Source of the DNA: Orthonyx spaldingii
Taxonomy: Eukaryota; Chordata; Aves; Passeriformes; Orthonychidae
Direction: 5' to 3'
Assembly: GCA_013397795.1 (NCBI GenBank)
Contig: VZTJ01003574.1
Coordinates: 4,043,615 to 4,107,614, forward strand
Length of the DNA: 64,000 bases
The number at the start of each line of letters is the position of its first letter. The stretch's first letter is position 1. Shown here piece after piece: positions 23,601 to 37,282 of the stretch. The notes under the pieces are model-generated. The model worked only from the letters and a program-made list of their open reading frames with translations. It did not search any database and was not told where the DNA came from. A program made the position numbers and the translations under genes.

Positions 23601-26600
23601 GAAGAAAAATGTTTTAGTAAGATTGGTATAAATGATGAAGTCCTGACCGTCGTAGCACTGAGCTATGCCTCGTTTTGGTTTGTACTACCTAAAGTTATCA
23701 ATAAGCTTTTAACTGTGGCTTCTATTTTACTGTCCCCTGAAGTGCTGAAGGATGAACTTTGTTTCAAGCACATTCATTTGTTGAGAGGATAACAAGTTTA
23801 AAACAATAGTTGGAATGCCTGTGAAAAATTAAAGTTTTAAAAAGTGTAGCATAAAAGTAGATTACTGGTCCTAAAGTTCAGACAACATTTAAATGTTGAT
23901 CTCAACTTTTGTCTATCATGTTTATATCTGACTTCTGTATCAACACTGGGTGATGCTGAAGTATAGAGGTGATACATATTATCATTTAATAGAATGCCTT
24001 TTTATCCAAAAGCACTTCGATTCTACTCTTCTTTAATTTATAATGGGATCTCAAAAGTACCCAACGCAGCTGAGCTTTCTCTGTCCATAAAGCTATAGCT
24101 GTCATAAGTAAAAAGGGTTATTTTCATCTTTGTTTGCTTTTGTTTCCTTCTGCAGTCTGTTATTTTGAAACTTAATTCCAGGGCTGAGCTTGGTTACTCA
24201 TATTTTGGCTGAGACTTTTATCCCTTTCCCTTTTCAAAATGACAGTGTCCGTTTTCTCTCCGTCTCTGTGTTTCAGCAGAGTTAGAATAGATGAGTTCAA
24301 AGAGCAGCACCGCTGACTTCTCTCTTCTTAAAGTGCTCAGTGGGAGAAGTGGGCTACCTGCTTTTAGAAGGTGAAGTTCTGCATCATGTGCCTACTTTAG
24401 TGAAATAATAATAATTTCCATACCTCGAGTTCCTTTGGTGTCATCAGGATCTCAAATGGTTTTCATTACTTACTCCTGCAACTGCTTTTCTATAAACCTG
24501 TTAGACAGAAGGAAGAGCAGAACACTGTAATTTGTAGTTTGTGAAGATTTGGAGATGTTTTGTTCAAACATGGGCACTGAAGTGAATGTTTGTATTTCAA
24601 CAATTATAGTACAGACTTTTCCTTAGAAACGAAATACTCTTCACTTTTCTATATGCCAGCAGCTGCTCATACTCTTACAAAGTGTTGCTTTCTTAGCTTT
24701 GGAATTAAGGGATACCTGCTTTAGAACTTCTGCAGACTTTCTTACGCTGAAAATGTGAAAAAGTTTTGAGAAAGAAGTCGGAGTTACCTGATGCTTGATT
24801 TTCTGTAATACTTTGTCTAAATGGAACTGGGGCGAAAGTAGTCGTGTAGAACAACATTTCAGTTGCATCATAATAGATGCAGATTTAAACTAAAGTAAAA
24901 AGCCCTGTTTATCTCCAGTCCTCTTCATTTTATTGTCACAGCACTCTTGCTAAGGCATCTCTTGCAGCTTTAAATATTATTAATTAGGCCTTTGGGCCTG
25001 GTTCTTCTCTTAAAATCTTAGAGAAATGCATCATCCTTCCATCAGGACAGGATTTGGACTGCACGTGTGAATACAGCACACCCTTTCTGGTGCTCTAAAT
25101 AAGAAGATTATGAAATGGTGAACAAAACAGACCACTCAAAGATTCAGAATGTGTACACGTTTTTGGACAGATGATGGCACCTCTCAGACTTGGGCTTCTA
25201 GAGTTCTTTTTGTGCTAAACTTGTGGGGAAAAAAAATCACTCTGAAGAAGAGTATCAGTCTGATTTTAGTTGCTATTTATAGGGTATCTTTAGACCAGGA
25301 ACAGCTCTAAGCCTTCAGTGCTTCAGAGCCTGGACCCACCTTGCCTTCATGGGCAGATGTTCTCTGATGGAAGTGTCACAGAAGCTCACAGAAGATTCCA
25401 TGGGATAATTTCCTTACATATGAATATTATAAAACATGAGCAATGCTGTCATTTTATAAAAGAGATGATTTTATACATAGAAAACCAGTTAAGACATTTT
25501 AAGCAATGGCAATGCTGGTATTTCCTGCTTGCCAGAGATGGGCTGAACAATGGAGGGTTTCCCATGGTAGAAGCTTTGCTGTAAATGTTTCTTCTGGTAA
25601 TGTAATTAGGAAGTATTGGCTCCAGTGAATGTAACTTAAACAAAACATGTTGTCCTCGGCAAACTTGTTAAACAGGCATAGCCTTGTCTGAAAGGAAAAC
25701 AGGGACACACAGTGTTTCCATGGAAACTCAGTTAAAATTCTGATTTGGGGATATGAGCATAATCAGCACCACGATCTAAACTCATTGAATTAAATGAAAA
25801 AGAGTCTTGGTTGTGAAGTGAACACAGTATAAAAATATCTCTACATGTGCAAGAGTCAGAGCCTTCCATCCCTATAGATGCTTTCCATCTGCACTTTAAA
25901 ATAGAATAAAGCAGGGAAATTTGTGTGAGACCCTTCTCTTTTTGCCTTCTGTGGCCATTGGTGTCATTTTTAATACAAATATCAATATAAGAATATAAAC
26001 CAAATCTGTTTAAATACACTTTATTGAAGTTTGTTATCATTTACTGCATCTCTAATGTGTGGTTTTGATTTCCTTTTATTGTAAATGAAAGTAAGAAAGG
26101 TTTTTCCCTTAGTGTAGGGCATACCAGCCCTGTACTGTGAGAGAATGGAGAAGATAATGTTTGCTTCCATTATAGATGTGCTGAGAAGATTTATTAATAC
26201 CGGAAATTATACTGTAGCATTCTTTTTGTAAAACAGCAGAAAAATACAGAATTATTGAATTGGCCTATTAGAAAATCAAATATATTTTCTAAATGTGTTA
26301 TAGCAGAACTTCCAGGAGAACCTTTGTCATTTAGCAATGTCTACATTTTTGGAAAGTGTTATTTCAAAGTCATTTTGATGCCTAGGAATATGATAGAGAC
26401 TTCAGAATAGCAGCCAAGCATTTAGTGATGGCAGCGTGAAATAAGGGCTTCTGGAAAGCCCATCAGGCTCAGCCTACCTTTGGAATGTGCCTTAACAGCA
26501 ATGAAAACCTGGCCTTTGCAAGGTTAACTTCCCCTCTAAGTCAATAACAGGTTTGCCTCTATACAACAGCACAATCTCTGGAAATTCCTGCCAAAAGTCA

Positions 26601-29600
26601 TTTCTTTGAGCGGAGTTTTGAGGGGTTTGTGTTCTCCAGAGCTCCATTCTGGAAGGGGCTAGATGTTCTCATCGTGTGCTGGGCATCCCTTAACCCTCCC
26701 AGACTCCAGTGTGCACTTAGCAGTGCTCAACACCTTTCAGGCAAAAGCCCCAGCTGAATTTGCACCTATCAGGCAACTTATTAGAAAGAGAACCTATTTT
26801 GCATGGTAAATCCTTAGTTTAATGTATAATCAGACAGCTCCCTTTCAGAAACCTCCCTGATTTATTTCAAAGCTGTTGCATTAAAGAGGATTACATTTGG
26901 TGCCCATTATATTGATTTCCCTCAAAACTTACCAATTTATACTTCTAAAGTATGCCTTAAGGCTGTATTGACAGCTAAATCCTACTAATCATTAGTATAT
27001 AAATTATAATAGACTACTTGTTAAAGCATCTGGATAGCAGTTTATGTGAAGAACGTGTGGTCCATTTGTATTTTATTGTGAAAGTCATGTCAGAACTTAC
27101 ACTACTACCAGAAGTTAATAACTCACCCACAGAAGCTCACTTATGGCCATAACTTGGCACACAGATCTCAGGCAATGCTGACATCTTATTAAAAAATTTA
27201 AAAGTCTGTCAGTGCCTTTTAATTTTATCAGTCTCAACGTTTTTTTAAAAAGCCTTATTTCTTTGGGTTTTTCTTCCTTGAAGTATCAATTAAAAACATT
27301 TATTAAGTTTGTATTCAGTCATAAATTGGTCAATACATTGTTCCTTGTATTTTGTGCCTTTAAGGAGGTGATTTCATCTTTATCTAATGAAGAAAATGAG
27401 CTCTTGGCTAATGTTCAGCAATATGAAAACACCTCTTAATATGTGAATAGTCACCAGCTCAGACCTAAGCAACCATTTCTGCTGACACCTATGCAGGCTT
27501 ATGTAGCAATTCAGATGTTGATTTCTTATTACTCCTGAAATCTGGTAAGCAGACAAGTAAAACAAAAAGCTGTCATTCCACCCCTGATTGCTTGGCCTCT
27601 TGGATGACATTAGCTGTTTTCCAGTTCGTGGGCATGAACTTCTACACATTAGATAGAGCAAAAGATAAATGATTTTCCCCAATACAGGTCATTGCTAAGA
27701 GGTATAGTTAACATTTCTTGGCAAAGTTTCAAAGTCACAGAAATAAAATGTTCTTATGAAACAAAGTGAAGTAAACGTGAAAATGTTCAGATTACAGCCG
27801 CTGTTAATCCATAGTTTTAGAAACTGACTTTCAAGTGAGATATGTGTAATATACTGAACACAACTTGAAAGGTGGTGGTTTTTTTTATTTAAGACATAAA
27901 AAGTAGTAGAATATGAAAGAGAAGAAAACTTGCATTTCTGTATACTGGAAAATCTCAGTGTTATTAATCTGAGATTGCTTTCTATTCCTGACGTGGTTTA
28001 AACCTCACGTTCAGGAGATTTCAAGAACACTAGTTTATAGCTCAAATGCTAGCTCCTACTCTTGTTGAACAAATAGGCAACTGTGTTCTTTTCTACACAG
28101 ATATTTAATAAAAATATATTTTTGATCCAAAAATGAAAAAACAGGCAAACAAATCTGGTTTTGCAGATAATACTCTTCACGGAGAAGTCTGACATCTGTA
28201 TCTTTTATTATTACAGTTTTCTTAAATTGTTCCATAAAAGACACGAACATAGATCTGGTTACAAATCCACCAGTGCTATTTTTTTGGTACTTGCAACTGC
28301 AGAATATTGTGATACTACCCAATTTCAAACACACAAAAATATGTGCACTGAGTCTTTTGAACGTGTAATTTTTTTGTACTTTTCTAAAACTATAAATGAC
28401 CAACATGTGGTTAAACAGCAAAGACATGGTTAAAGTAGTCATCTTAGAAAAATAAAAACACCAAAACTCTTCTGGAGCATTACAGTAAACATTTGATTTG
28501 TGAATCATGCAATAGATATGGTGTTGAAAGGCTGGAGACTTTTATTCGTTATGAGGTCCTTCTGATGTATTATTTGACTTCAAGTACATGACTCATATTT
28601 TCAGTAATTCAGAGTAATTTGTTGATCACAGTATAGCACAGTAGAGATTGTCACTAATATTATTATAACTCTGCAAATAAGAGATCCAAGACTTATTTCC
28701 AAATGATGCGGTTTGATAAAATGTCAATGTTTCCTCATTCAGTGTCCCAAGCCTGGTTTGACTAATGAGGGTTCCTATATTCATAGACCTTGTACGGACA
28801 GAAGTGACAGCAGGAGAGAGGGAGTGGTGGGTGCTCAGTGTGTCCTGCAGGCAGGAAATGTTGGATTTGTCAGTTCCCTCCCCCTGCAAGGATCAGTACC
28901 AGCAGAATCTACATGTCTCGGGCTCCAGGTCTGTGGTAGGGGGGCACTGAACTGTCAGGAGACAAACTGGACAGAGAAATCCCTCATGAGTTCATCTTGC
29001 ACTGGATGCCATAATATTTATCTTTAATGTCTCGTCCAAAGTGTTCTGTGCCTGAACAACTTGTACCCATTCTGCTATGACAGGATTTCAGTTTGGGAGG
29101 GGTGAACCACTTTGGAAACAGCAATAGAAGCTTTGCCCAGGTCTGAGATCAGCCTTTCTCACAGTGCTGAGAAATGTAGAAACAGACTTTTTTTTTTTTA
29201 TGTTAGCAAGCTTAGGTAGTAGCCAGAATCAAGTCTGCAAAGAAATATGATCAAGGCTTGAATGTGTTGTGTTTTAGTTACAAGTGGAAGCAGAAAGTCT
29301 TATGTATCCTAAGAGAATCTGGTCACAGTCTCTAAGAGTTCAGATAGATATCCTAATTTCTGCCTGTTTGTCTGGACTTTGAGCCTCTTAGGGTTCCTTA
29401 ATTGCCAGCTTGAAACCGCCGCCTTTTGGCTGAGATGGAAAGGTACTCTGGCTATGCTGCTCTAACCTGGGACCTCAGCTGTGAGAAGCAAAGCTTTTTC
29501 TGAGAACTTGACAAGTCCTGGATCTTCCCTTAAGATTTATAAAAGTGCTTACAAATACATACTGCTCCTGTTTCTCGATTCAGTCATGGGTTGTACTCGA

Positions 29601-29900
29601 ATACTAAGAAAACCCTATAAAACCAAAAAATGGTTGGGGAGTTATAAAAATACTCTCACTGCTTCATTATTTCAGCATTACTGTGGTCAGGTTTCAATCT
29701 TCACATGCTTCCTATACCGTTGGAATTCAGAATTATTTGTCAGAGCAGTGGCCATGCTGGGAGATGCAGGAAGAAAGTTGAAGGCCCATAGGAATTCATA
29801 AAAGCTCTGCCACCAGCACAGTTTCCTCTGTGATGGTTCTTGCCTCCTTCTTCCTGCAGGCTGCTGAAACTTCCTGAGGCTAAAAGGAGTATTACTCAGC

Positions 29901-29983
29901 TTTCTTCTTTTTTTAATCTTTTTTTTTTTTTCTTTTAACTTTCTTTTTTTGTTTGTTTGTTTTGTTTTTGGGGTTTTTTTTTG
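29901..29983 (+). repeat. T-rich/(GTTT)n low-complexity tract
   Basis: Homopyrimidine T/C stretch followed by GTTTGTTTGTTTTG and GGGGTTTTTTTTT. The spurious lysine-rich frame on the - strand comes from it. Confidence 0.8.
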
Positions 29984-31819
29984 TGGTAATGGAATGAGCC
30001 AGGTGTCAGTGGGCGTCAGGTGTTTTCTAAAAGTCACAGGGAGGATTCTCCAGACACCAGACAGGGCTGGGCTGTGCCCTGCCTCACCCTCTTCAAATTG
30101 GACCATCTAAGCCACTCCTTTATGCTATCAATGTGCTCCTTGTATTTCTCAGGAACAGGGCACCTATCTTTCCAGCAAAGTGCACTTAGTGTAATTTTGC
30201 ATGTCAAGGGGTTACCTTCCTCCAGGTTCATGGGAGGTTTGTTTTAGGGGGTTTCTGGTTTGGTTTTTTTTTGAGTTACAGATGGATTCTCAAGTACCTC
30301 CCTCGAGCTGTGCTCCCAGTACACAAAGTTTATCATGGGGTAAATGAGCAGATTTCTGCTCTGTGGGAGCCCTTTGTCACCCTGTTGGCTGCACATCAGC
30401 TGCTGTCCTGTGAAGTTTGGAACACAAGGTAACTGTCTGAATGATAATTTACAGAAAACCTGTTTCCCTCCAAGATCCTCTCTGAAGAGTCCTGAAAAGG
30501 CAATGGACTTCCAGTCACCAGTGTCTGTATTTTTTTGTGTTTTCACTCAATTTATATCCTTTTTGCATTTCCTCCTGCTCCTGCTGCTACTTCATTAGTC
30601 CTCCAGAAGGAAGATGTGTGGCAGGGAGTCAAAGGGAGTCTGGTTTATGATGATGTTCACAGACTGCCCTCCGCAGTTCAGTTTGTCAGGGCTTGGCTGC
30701 AAACCAAGCCCTTCAGCTTTCCCCTGGTGGTTTGAGTTTGGATGAACTTCGGCCTCCCAGCAATCATCATCCTTCTCCCCTTTCAGCTTGGCCTCACATC
30801 CAGTTCCCAGCCTCTCCTCCCTTTCTGCTTGAGCTTGGCCTCCAGGAAACACCATTTGCCCCTGCCTTCCCTCTGTCCTGGGAGTTTCCATGCACACAAC
30901 AGCTCCCACCACTAATTCTAAAAATCTTCTGGAAGAAAATAGCAGTTTGGGGGTCTGTGAGTAAAGACACAGAACTTCAACTTTCCGCTGCCCGTTTGAG
31001 AAGAATTCACTCATTTACATTCTGCATCACAGTAGCTCTGATGAAGGGAGTAGTCTTTGTGTTGCTAAATGTGTTCAAACTGTCACCCATAACAAACTGA
31101 TAATGAAATAGGACTTAAAAATGTCTCTGTGTGTGCAGTCATTCCACTTACTTGATGACAAAAAGAGAAAGGTAAGATACTGTAAACAAGACTTTTATTC
31201 CTGCTTATTGTTTAGAATCCAGAACTAGCTGATAATTTGCACTCTGAGATATTTCTGATTTTACATTATACCAAGATCTGTAGATCAAACTGAGATGGAA
31301 AAGGTAGGTGCGCGCTTATGTGGATTTCAAAGGATTTAATAATAAAATATTTGTAAAGTATTCAAATAATTTAAGAGTACTTAAATATGCAATGGACATA
31401 TTGTAGAGTTAAGCAAGAAGGTTCCACGCCAGGCAAACAACAAAGAAAGTTGAAAGAACATTAGAAATTGTCCCTGAGTTCAATGATAAGCTGTAAGAAA
31501 ACCATAACTCAACAAACCAGCACTTTGCAGAGGACAGTTTCTGAAAAATAATAACATCCAAATGCATAACAGATACCTTATTATTGCTGGGGTAGGAGCT
31601 ATGCTTTGTCATAAGGAAAACAGGAGAAAGTGCATAACTGCTCAAGAGTTTGGCTCATCTTTTTTGTCAATTTTTCCATTTTACCTTGGGCTACCCATAA
31701 CAGTTCCTTACAAGGATGGCTGGTACCACCAGCCAGGACTGAGACTGCCTCATGCTTTCAAGCATAAGCTTGTATTTTCAGTATATTAAAATATAGCCAG
31801 ACTGAAACTGTTAGGCTGA

Positions 31820-31872
31820 TTTTGTTTGTTTGTTTTTGGTTTGTTTTTTTTTTTTTATTTTTGGGGTGTTTG
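31820..31872 (+). repeat. (GTTT)n/T-rich tract
   Basis: TTTGTTTGTTTGTTTTTGG followed by a long T-run. Simple sequence similar to the tract at 29.9 kb. Confidence 0.8.
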
Positions 31873-34619
31873 TGTCAGGGTCAGTAATTCCAGGTAATAA
31901 AACTAATAATGTTTTTATGTTATAATTCTGATGATCTTCTCTTTGAAGAGAGGAACTGAAAAAAAGGAGCAGGAGTGAGAAGAGGAAGGTGTAGGTAAAA
32001 GGGGAAGGATCACTGAGAAGGAAACTGAATGAAGTGTGAAGTTTGGAAGGATGAGACTGCATTTTACTGTGCAAAGTAAACTGAAGCTGGGATTAGAAAG
32101 AGTCTGGGAAGTGCCCAATCCACAAGTGCTTGTTCACACTCCATGTGATTTAAGAATGACTGTCACTGGGAGTCCAGCTGTGCTGGGTGATACTGGAGCA
32201 TAACTTTATTTCTTATTACATAGTGATATTATTGTCAGAGAGTTCCTGTTGGAATACCTCTAATTTGTTAGCTAAGGCTTCTTGGAATTGAAGGGAGAAA
32301 AATATCTAGATTTTTTTTTTTTTTGCTTATTCTACATAAACCACCTATTTTTATAAGTTTTTTTATCATCTTTAGTGGTGGGAATCTTCTATTAATTTGT
32401 ACTGGCCATTCTTCTTGACAATTATGGCGTTTGTGTCTCAGGATTGTGCATTGGGGTGTAGAATCAGTGTCTCCTTCTTTGCCTGAGCCAAACACTGAAG
32501 ACAGGTTTTGAACTGAAACATATTTAGAGTATAAATAGGAGTGCAATCAACTTTTTTTAAAGTATTTAAATGTGCTCTGGAATATTTCACTTGTAGTTAT
32601 TGGATATTTTAAAAGAAGAGCTTCTTCAAGAGTCTAAGATCAATACACAAAGGTGATGCAGATTGAAAAATAATCCTGCTACAATCCAAGATTTCTTATT
32701 TTGAAGCCAAGTAAAACCTCATTTAAGATAATTCCATCGGAAATAGGAGGCCAAAATGTCCTCAAGATTTTAGACATCTTTTATGTATGAGAAAGAGTCT
32801 TAATCTCTACTGTATTCTGTGGGAAAAGGAATGGAGTCCTTAAGATATTTTTGTAACCTTGCTGATCTAGTGCTTATGTACAGTGCAGTAGTGTGGAGGT
32901 ATTTCAGAGAATGGAAATCCCTTTAGCTTTTACTACTTTTTCCTATAATGGTGTATTTGGAATCAATTTGTCAGGTTTATAGGGAGACTCAGCTCCTCTC
33001 TTGCCTGAAATAAATCAGTCTAATCTATTTTCCTCTCTCATTTTAAGTAGGAAATTATTCTTTTCACTTAGAACCTAAGAAGGATTCTAATTCTTTGCAC
33101 AGAAGTAATTTGTCGAGGAAGGATTTCCTTATCTTTCTGTCTGTTTGCTTAACCACGGAGATTGAAATGAACACAAGCAATCCTGATCTATTCTGAGTAA
33201 TTATTTGTTTTCCTTCATGTTTGCCTTGATACTAAGCAGCCCTGAGCCATGTAGCACTTGAGCACTTCCCAGTACTTCCATCCTGAAAGCAGCCCACGGA
33301 GAGAGTAAAATATTACCTTCAGCCATGGAATCGATGCATAAGGAAATTACTTCTTTAACAATAATTATCACTGAGCCAAGAATTTAACTTTGTCGTTCTC
33401 AACCGTCTGTTATTTCATAGGGTCTGCACTACAAAAAGTGCAGCCACTTTATTAAACAGAGGGAAGAAATCCCAGGGAGTTAATAACTGTTTTCTGTGGG
33501 CAGAATTAAAGGTATTTATTTGAATCACCTAAGTAAATTTGCTAATGTGATTAAAACAAAATATTGGGTTTGCAATATTCGTTTGAAATGATACATTTTG
33601 TGTTACATAACACAAAATACCCCTCCATCAGCTCCCATCAATTGTTCTCCTGCCTGCCTGCAGCTCCAGCCCACCCTCCTCTCTGACATGAGAGAAAAGG
33701 CAGCAGTGAACACAAAACTCATTTTTTCCTGCCTGAAGAAAGACAATTTTTATCCTTTGGCCATTTTGGTTGAACCAAACCTGCAAATGTAGAAGAATAC
33801 TTCATACTTTAGAATATATGTTCCACACAAAGGTCAGTTAGAGCTTTTGTTATTTGTGGCAGTTATCTGGGTACATTCCTGAAAAATGTTTACAAAGATT
33901 TCATTGAAATTACAACTTTTTAATCTAAATCTCTGCAGTGGCTGTTAAACCCAGAAGGCTAAATTGGGAATTAGTGACGTGGGAGATACAATTTTGAAGT
34001 TTTTCTGTTTCCTTTTCCCCCCACATGTAGCCAGTTTGTAAAACATAGACTTAAATATTGGGTGGCTTGGAGCACAGGTATTTTATTCTGAAGTTCTCAA
34101 GTGCTGAAGGATTAGGGATTGCTCAGGAGAATATATTGGCTCGAAAACCTTTTGAAGTATATTTGAATAGCTCTTATGGCATTAAATGACCAAACAAAAA
34201 AAAAAAGTCATCTTCTAGTCACAAAGTTCTGGAAAAGCTCATGGGGGAAAAGCCTGCAAAAGTGCTTTAGTACCGCATGAGGGGTTGAAAAGAAAATTAT
34301 TTTCCTATATATAAACACTGTTAATTTTTTCAAATCTAAAGGCATTCAAATAATTTCTAGCTGAGTTTTAGGAACTATTAGTAATTTTCATTTATTATTT
34401 ATTATGTAGGACGTAGAATATTTAGAAGCTACCTCATTCTGTGACAGGGAAGTTCCTGTGTGGAATTGTGCAACGATGTGTAAATAAAGCAGAACTGTGA
34501 GATTAAAATCTCATATTAAGATAGACCTCTCAGAAAAACTGCCTCATTCTAAAACTGCTTCCACCATGCTGCGTTTATGAGGTGTGCTCTCTCCTCCTAT
34601 CCTGCAAGCACAGGTACAA

Positions 34620-34690
34620 ATCACAGAATCATTTAGATGGGAAAAGACCCTTTAGATCATTGAGCCCAACTGTAAATCAAGTCCAGCCAT
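34620..34690 (-). mobile_element. Short CR1-like tail
   Basis: 'tcacagaatcatttagatgg', then 'gaaaagaccctttagatcat' and 'tgagcccaactgtaaatcaa' correspond to the reverse complement of the CR1 3' terminus (agaatcat...ggaaaagacctttaagatcat). Only about 70 nt remain. Confidence 0.7.
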
Positions 34691-35417
34691 CATGGAGTTG
34701 ATATCATGTAGTAGTTCATTATTTAATACCAAGTAAAAGGATTTCAAAGCTCTAATTGAGGAATTACTTCACAACGGGAACACGTTAAAATGCTGCTGTT
34801 GTAATGTTGTATTGCCTTGATCAGAGTAGATGTTTTCTGTTTTACCCTCTTCAATGGCATTGTACCTCAGAAATTAAAGATACAGCTCTTTTCAAAGTTA
34901 GGTAGAGAAATAAACGGATTTTTTTTTTTTTTTAAGGCAGGCAGTAACTGAATTGGTAATGCCTGGACCTTCAGTTTCTGCACAAATTACACTAATGCTG
35001 AAATCTTGGGAATCTGCTCAACTGGGAGCAAGCCCAATATTCCTCACTGTCTTCTATTTTCCCTCACAGTCTCTCCAAGAAAGCATCAAAATCTTAGAGC
35101 TGGTACTATGAAACCGAACCTGCAGCTGCCTCTTCTCATCCTCATGAAGAGGGATGCTCTGCATTTCATGGAAATTAATCCCAGTATTTCAACTGTTGCT
35201 GTGCTGCAGCTTTCCATTGTGCAGCTCAGTGAAACGTGCACATGGAATCCTTTACAGATGAGCTTTGCTGTAATTCTCTTGTTACTGTTTCAGATTCTGA
35301 TGTGTACAGGTTTTGTACAGGACACAGAGAACTTTCAGTGCATATTGACTTTGTTTGTCTTTAAGGAAGGTTCTGAGCTGTAAAGTTACCACTTTTCTAC
35401 AAAACATTTACACTTAA

Positions 35418-35485
35418 TTCAGAATCATAAGATAACAGAGTGGGAGAGATCTCCTGAGCTCATCTAGTCCAATATCCTGCTCAAA
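35418..35485 (-). mobile_element. Short CR1-like tail
   Basis: 'cagaatcataagataacaga', then 'gtgggagagatctcctgagc' and 'tcatctagtccaatatcctg' fit the reverse complement of a diverged CR1 3' end. It lies about 800 nt from the previous tail in the same orientation. Confidence 0.6.
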
Positions 35486-37220
35486 TTCATATATATAGAT
35501 ATTTTTTTTAGGGGACAACAAGAGTTTTAACTTTTTAATTAATGTTTATTATACTTTCATCAACTTTCATTAACAGTTTTAAAAACAGTAGGTTTTTACT
35601 GGGTGCTGGTATCTCTAACAGTGTGAACTCCAAAGGGCTGACCTTATCAGGACCTTAAACGAGCAATATCGAAGTACAGTCCACACATCTCTGCCTGTTA
35701 CAGGCACACGAGGTTGACATTTCCCATGCTGACACAGCATCCAGAAGTGATGTGATGTCCTTGTGGAAAGCTCCTGAAAGTGACTGTGTGTGTTTAGCCT
35801 GCATTTCAGAAAAAGCAGGTAGGGCGTGCTGGGAATGAACCCACAGGCAAGCAATGGATGAAGCAAACCCGTGCTGCGTGTCTGTCAGAGAGCAGCTTCT
35901 CCTGCACCAAAGCATTCATTCCTAGATAATGAAATGTAGCTGGAGAGAGTCTCCTCTGGTGTTCATTCAAAAGGAGAACTGGATTCCTCTACTTTCTTTC
36001 TGAAGCAAAACCATCCATGAGTTACAGATAGCAGAAAAATATTTATAACCTGCTCTAACAAGAAAATTCCTTCTGTAATTTCACATCCCATTCTATCGGT
36101 TCATTACAGAGTTCATTTCACATACTTTTCCCTACCTGCTAACACAAAGTAAAATATGTGCATGACATCACTGTGTGTGCATTTGCAAAAGCAAGTTCCA
36201 ATAATCTAAATGTAAATATGTTTTTAAATGATTCCTGCTGTAGGCCCTAGAGGAGGAATGAATAAATGAATTTTTATTCAGTTTTCCAAAACAACTTTTT
36301 TTTTGTTAGGCTTTTTTAAAAAACTGCATGGCTTTGCTGAGAGTTAGATCTTCACAATTTTAAAGCTTTTTTGAATTCTCTCAGTTTAGGCAGGTGAAAC
36401 CAGAAGAACCAACTGTTTTTGGAGCTTCTGCCAACCTCAGTGCATTATATATTGCTCTTCAACAGAAACAGTGATAGAAACATCAGACTAGGCTGGAAGA
36501 ACGGTTCACTGATATTTGAAAAAACATAATCCCACCTGAGATTATGAGAAATATATAATTTAAACCAGTTGTATTTTGAATAATTATTTTTTTAAATTGC
36601 AATCCATTATCATTAATATAATTTAAAAAAAAAAAATATTTAAATTTGATACCCAGTAATATCTGTCAGATACTTCCCTTTAACAGAATTACACATAATA
36701 CTCTTAACTTCCATTTTTTTCAAATACATTTTTAATGCTTCTTGTGTTCCACTGATAACTTATGGATTAAATGACCTCAAAACAAATCATCACTTGAAAT
36801 GTTAACCAACATTTTAATGTTGTTTCAGCAAATCTTCATGGGTTTCAGCAGAAAACACATTGTGTGGGTTCCTCACAGCTGTTATATTGGTGCCAGTAAA
36901 ATCTAAATGAGATTGGTGTCAACACAAACATGTTCAGCTTGTGGTTCTTTGATGTTAATTATGAGACATGCAATTTGAATGTGGTTTTTTCCTATGTGTA
37001 TTCTTCACATTATACAAGCAATGTCTTTCTGTTTAAACTATAAATAGTTTAAAATATTTCTTTGTGGTCTCTTCAATTTCATTAGTTGTGTTTTTTTTTT
37101 TATTTTAGGGCTTAACTTTGTCTTTTCTTTATGAAACCTTTTCTTTCTGACTAATTTTAAAGAATCATTTTGAAGGAATTAAGCTTGCTGAGTTTATTTA
37201 TTTATTTTTGTCTTTCCCAG

Positions 37221-37282
37221 CTGTAGGTATCCAGATGAAACTTGAATTTTTCCAGCGTAAATTTTGGACTGCAAGCAGACAG
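37221..37282 (+). CDS. CACNA2D3: CACNA2D3 exon a (62 nt)
   Basis: The acceptor is a pyrimidine tract ending tctttcccag, and the donor is CAG followed by gtatat, which is weaker than the gtaag donors of the later exons. The exon starts with the last two bases of an alanine codon and ends on a whole codon. It encodes AVGIQMKLEFF followed by QRKFWTASRQ, a strongly conserved alpha2delta segment. It is the first host exon after an intron of at least 37.2 kb that contains LRTM1. Confidence 0.95.

Larger units (their letters stand above)
15710..37220 (+). other. CACNA2D3: CACNA2D3 intron (3' part), includes the LRTM1 upstream region
   Basis: 21.5 kb of noncoding sequence ending at the acceptor of exon a. 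It contains three CR1 fragments, a (TG)7 run at 16487-16500, the pentanucleotide locus with gap at 20367-20682, T-rich runs near 29.9 and 31.8 kb, and a few blocks that look conserved. The LRTM1 promoter and 5' UTR should lie near its left end. No further exon of CACNA2D3 was found here. Confidence 0.8.

Noticed and set aside
28056..28508. 150-codon open frame on the - strand
   Set aside because: AT-rich, composition-driven sequence with no motif recognised and no regulatory context.
30020..31100. Overlapping open frames on both strands in a locally GC-richer block
   Set aside because: Different frames are open on both strands with proline/leucine-rich low-information products. No homology or processed-pseudogene features were seen.
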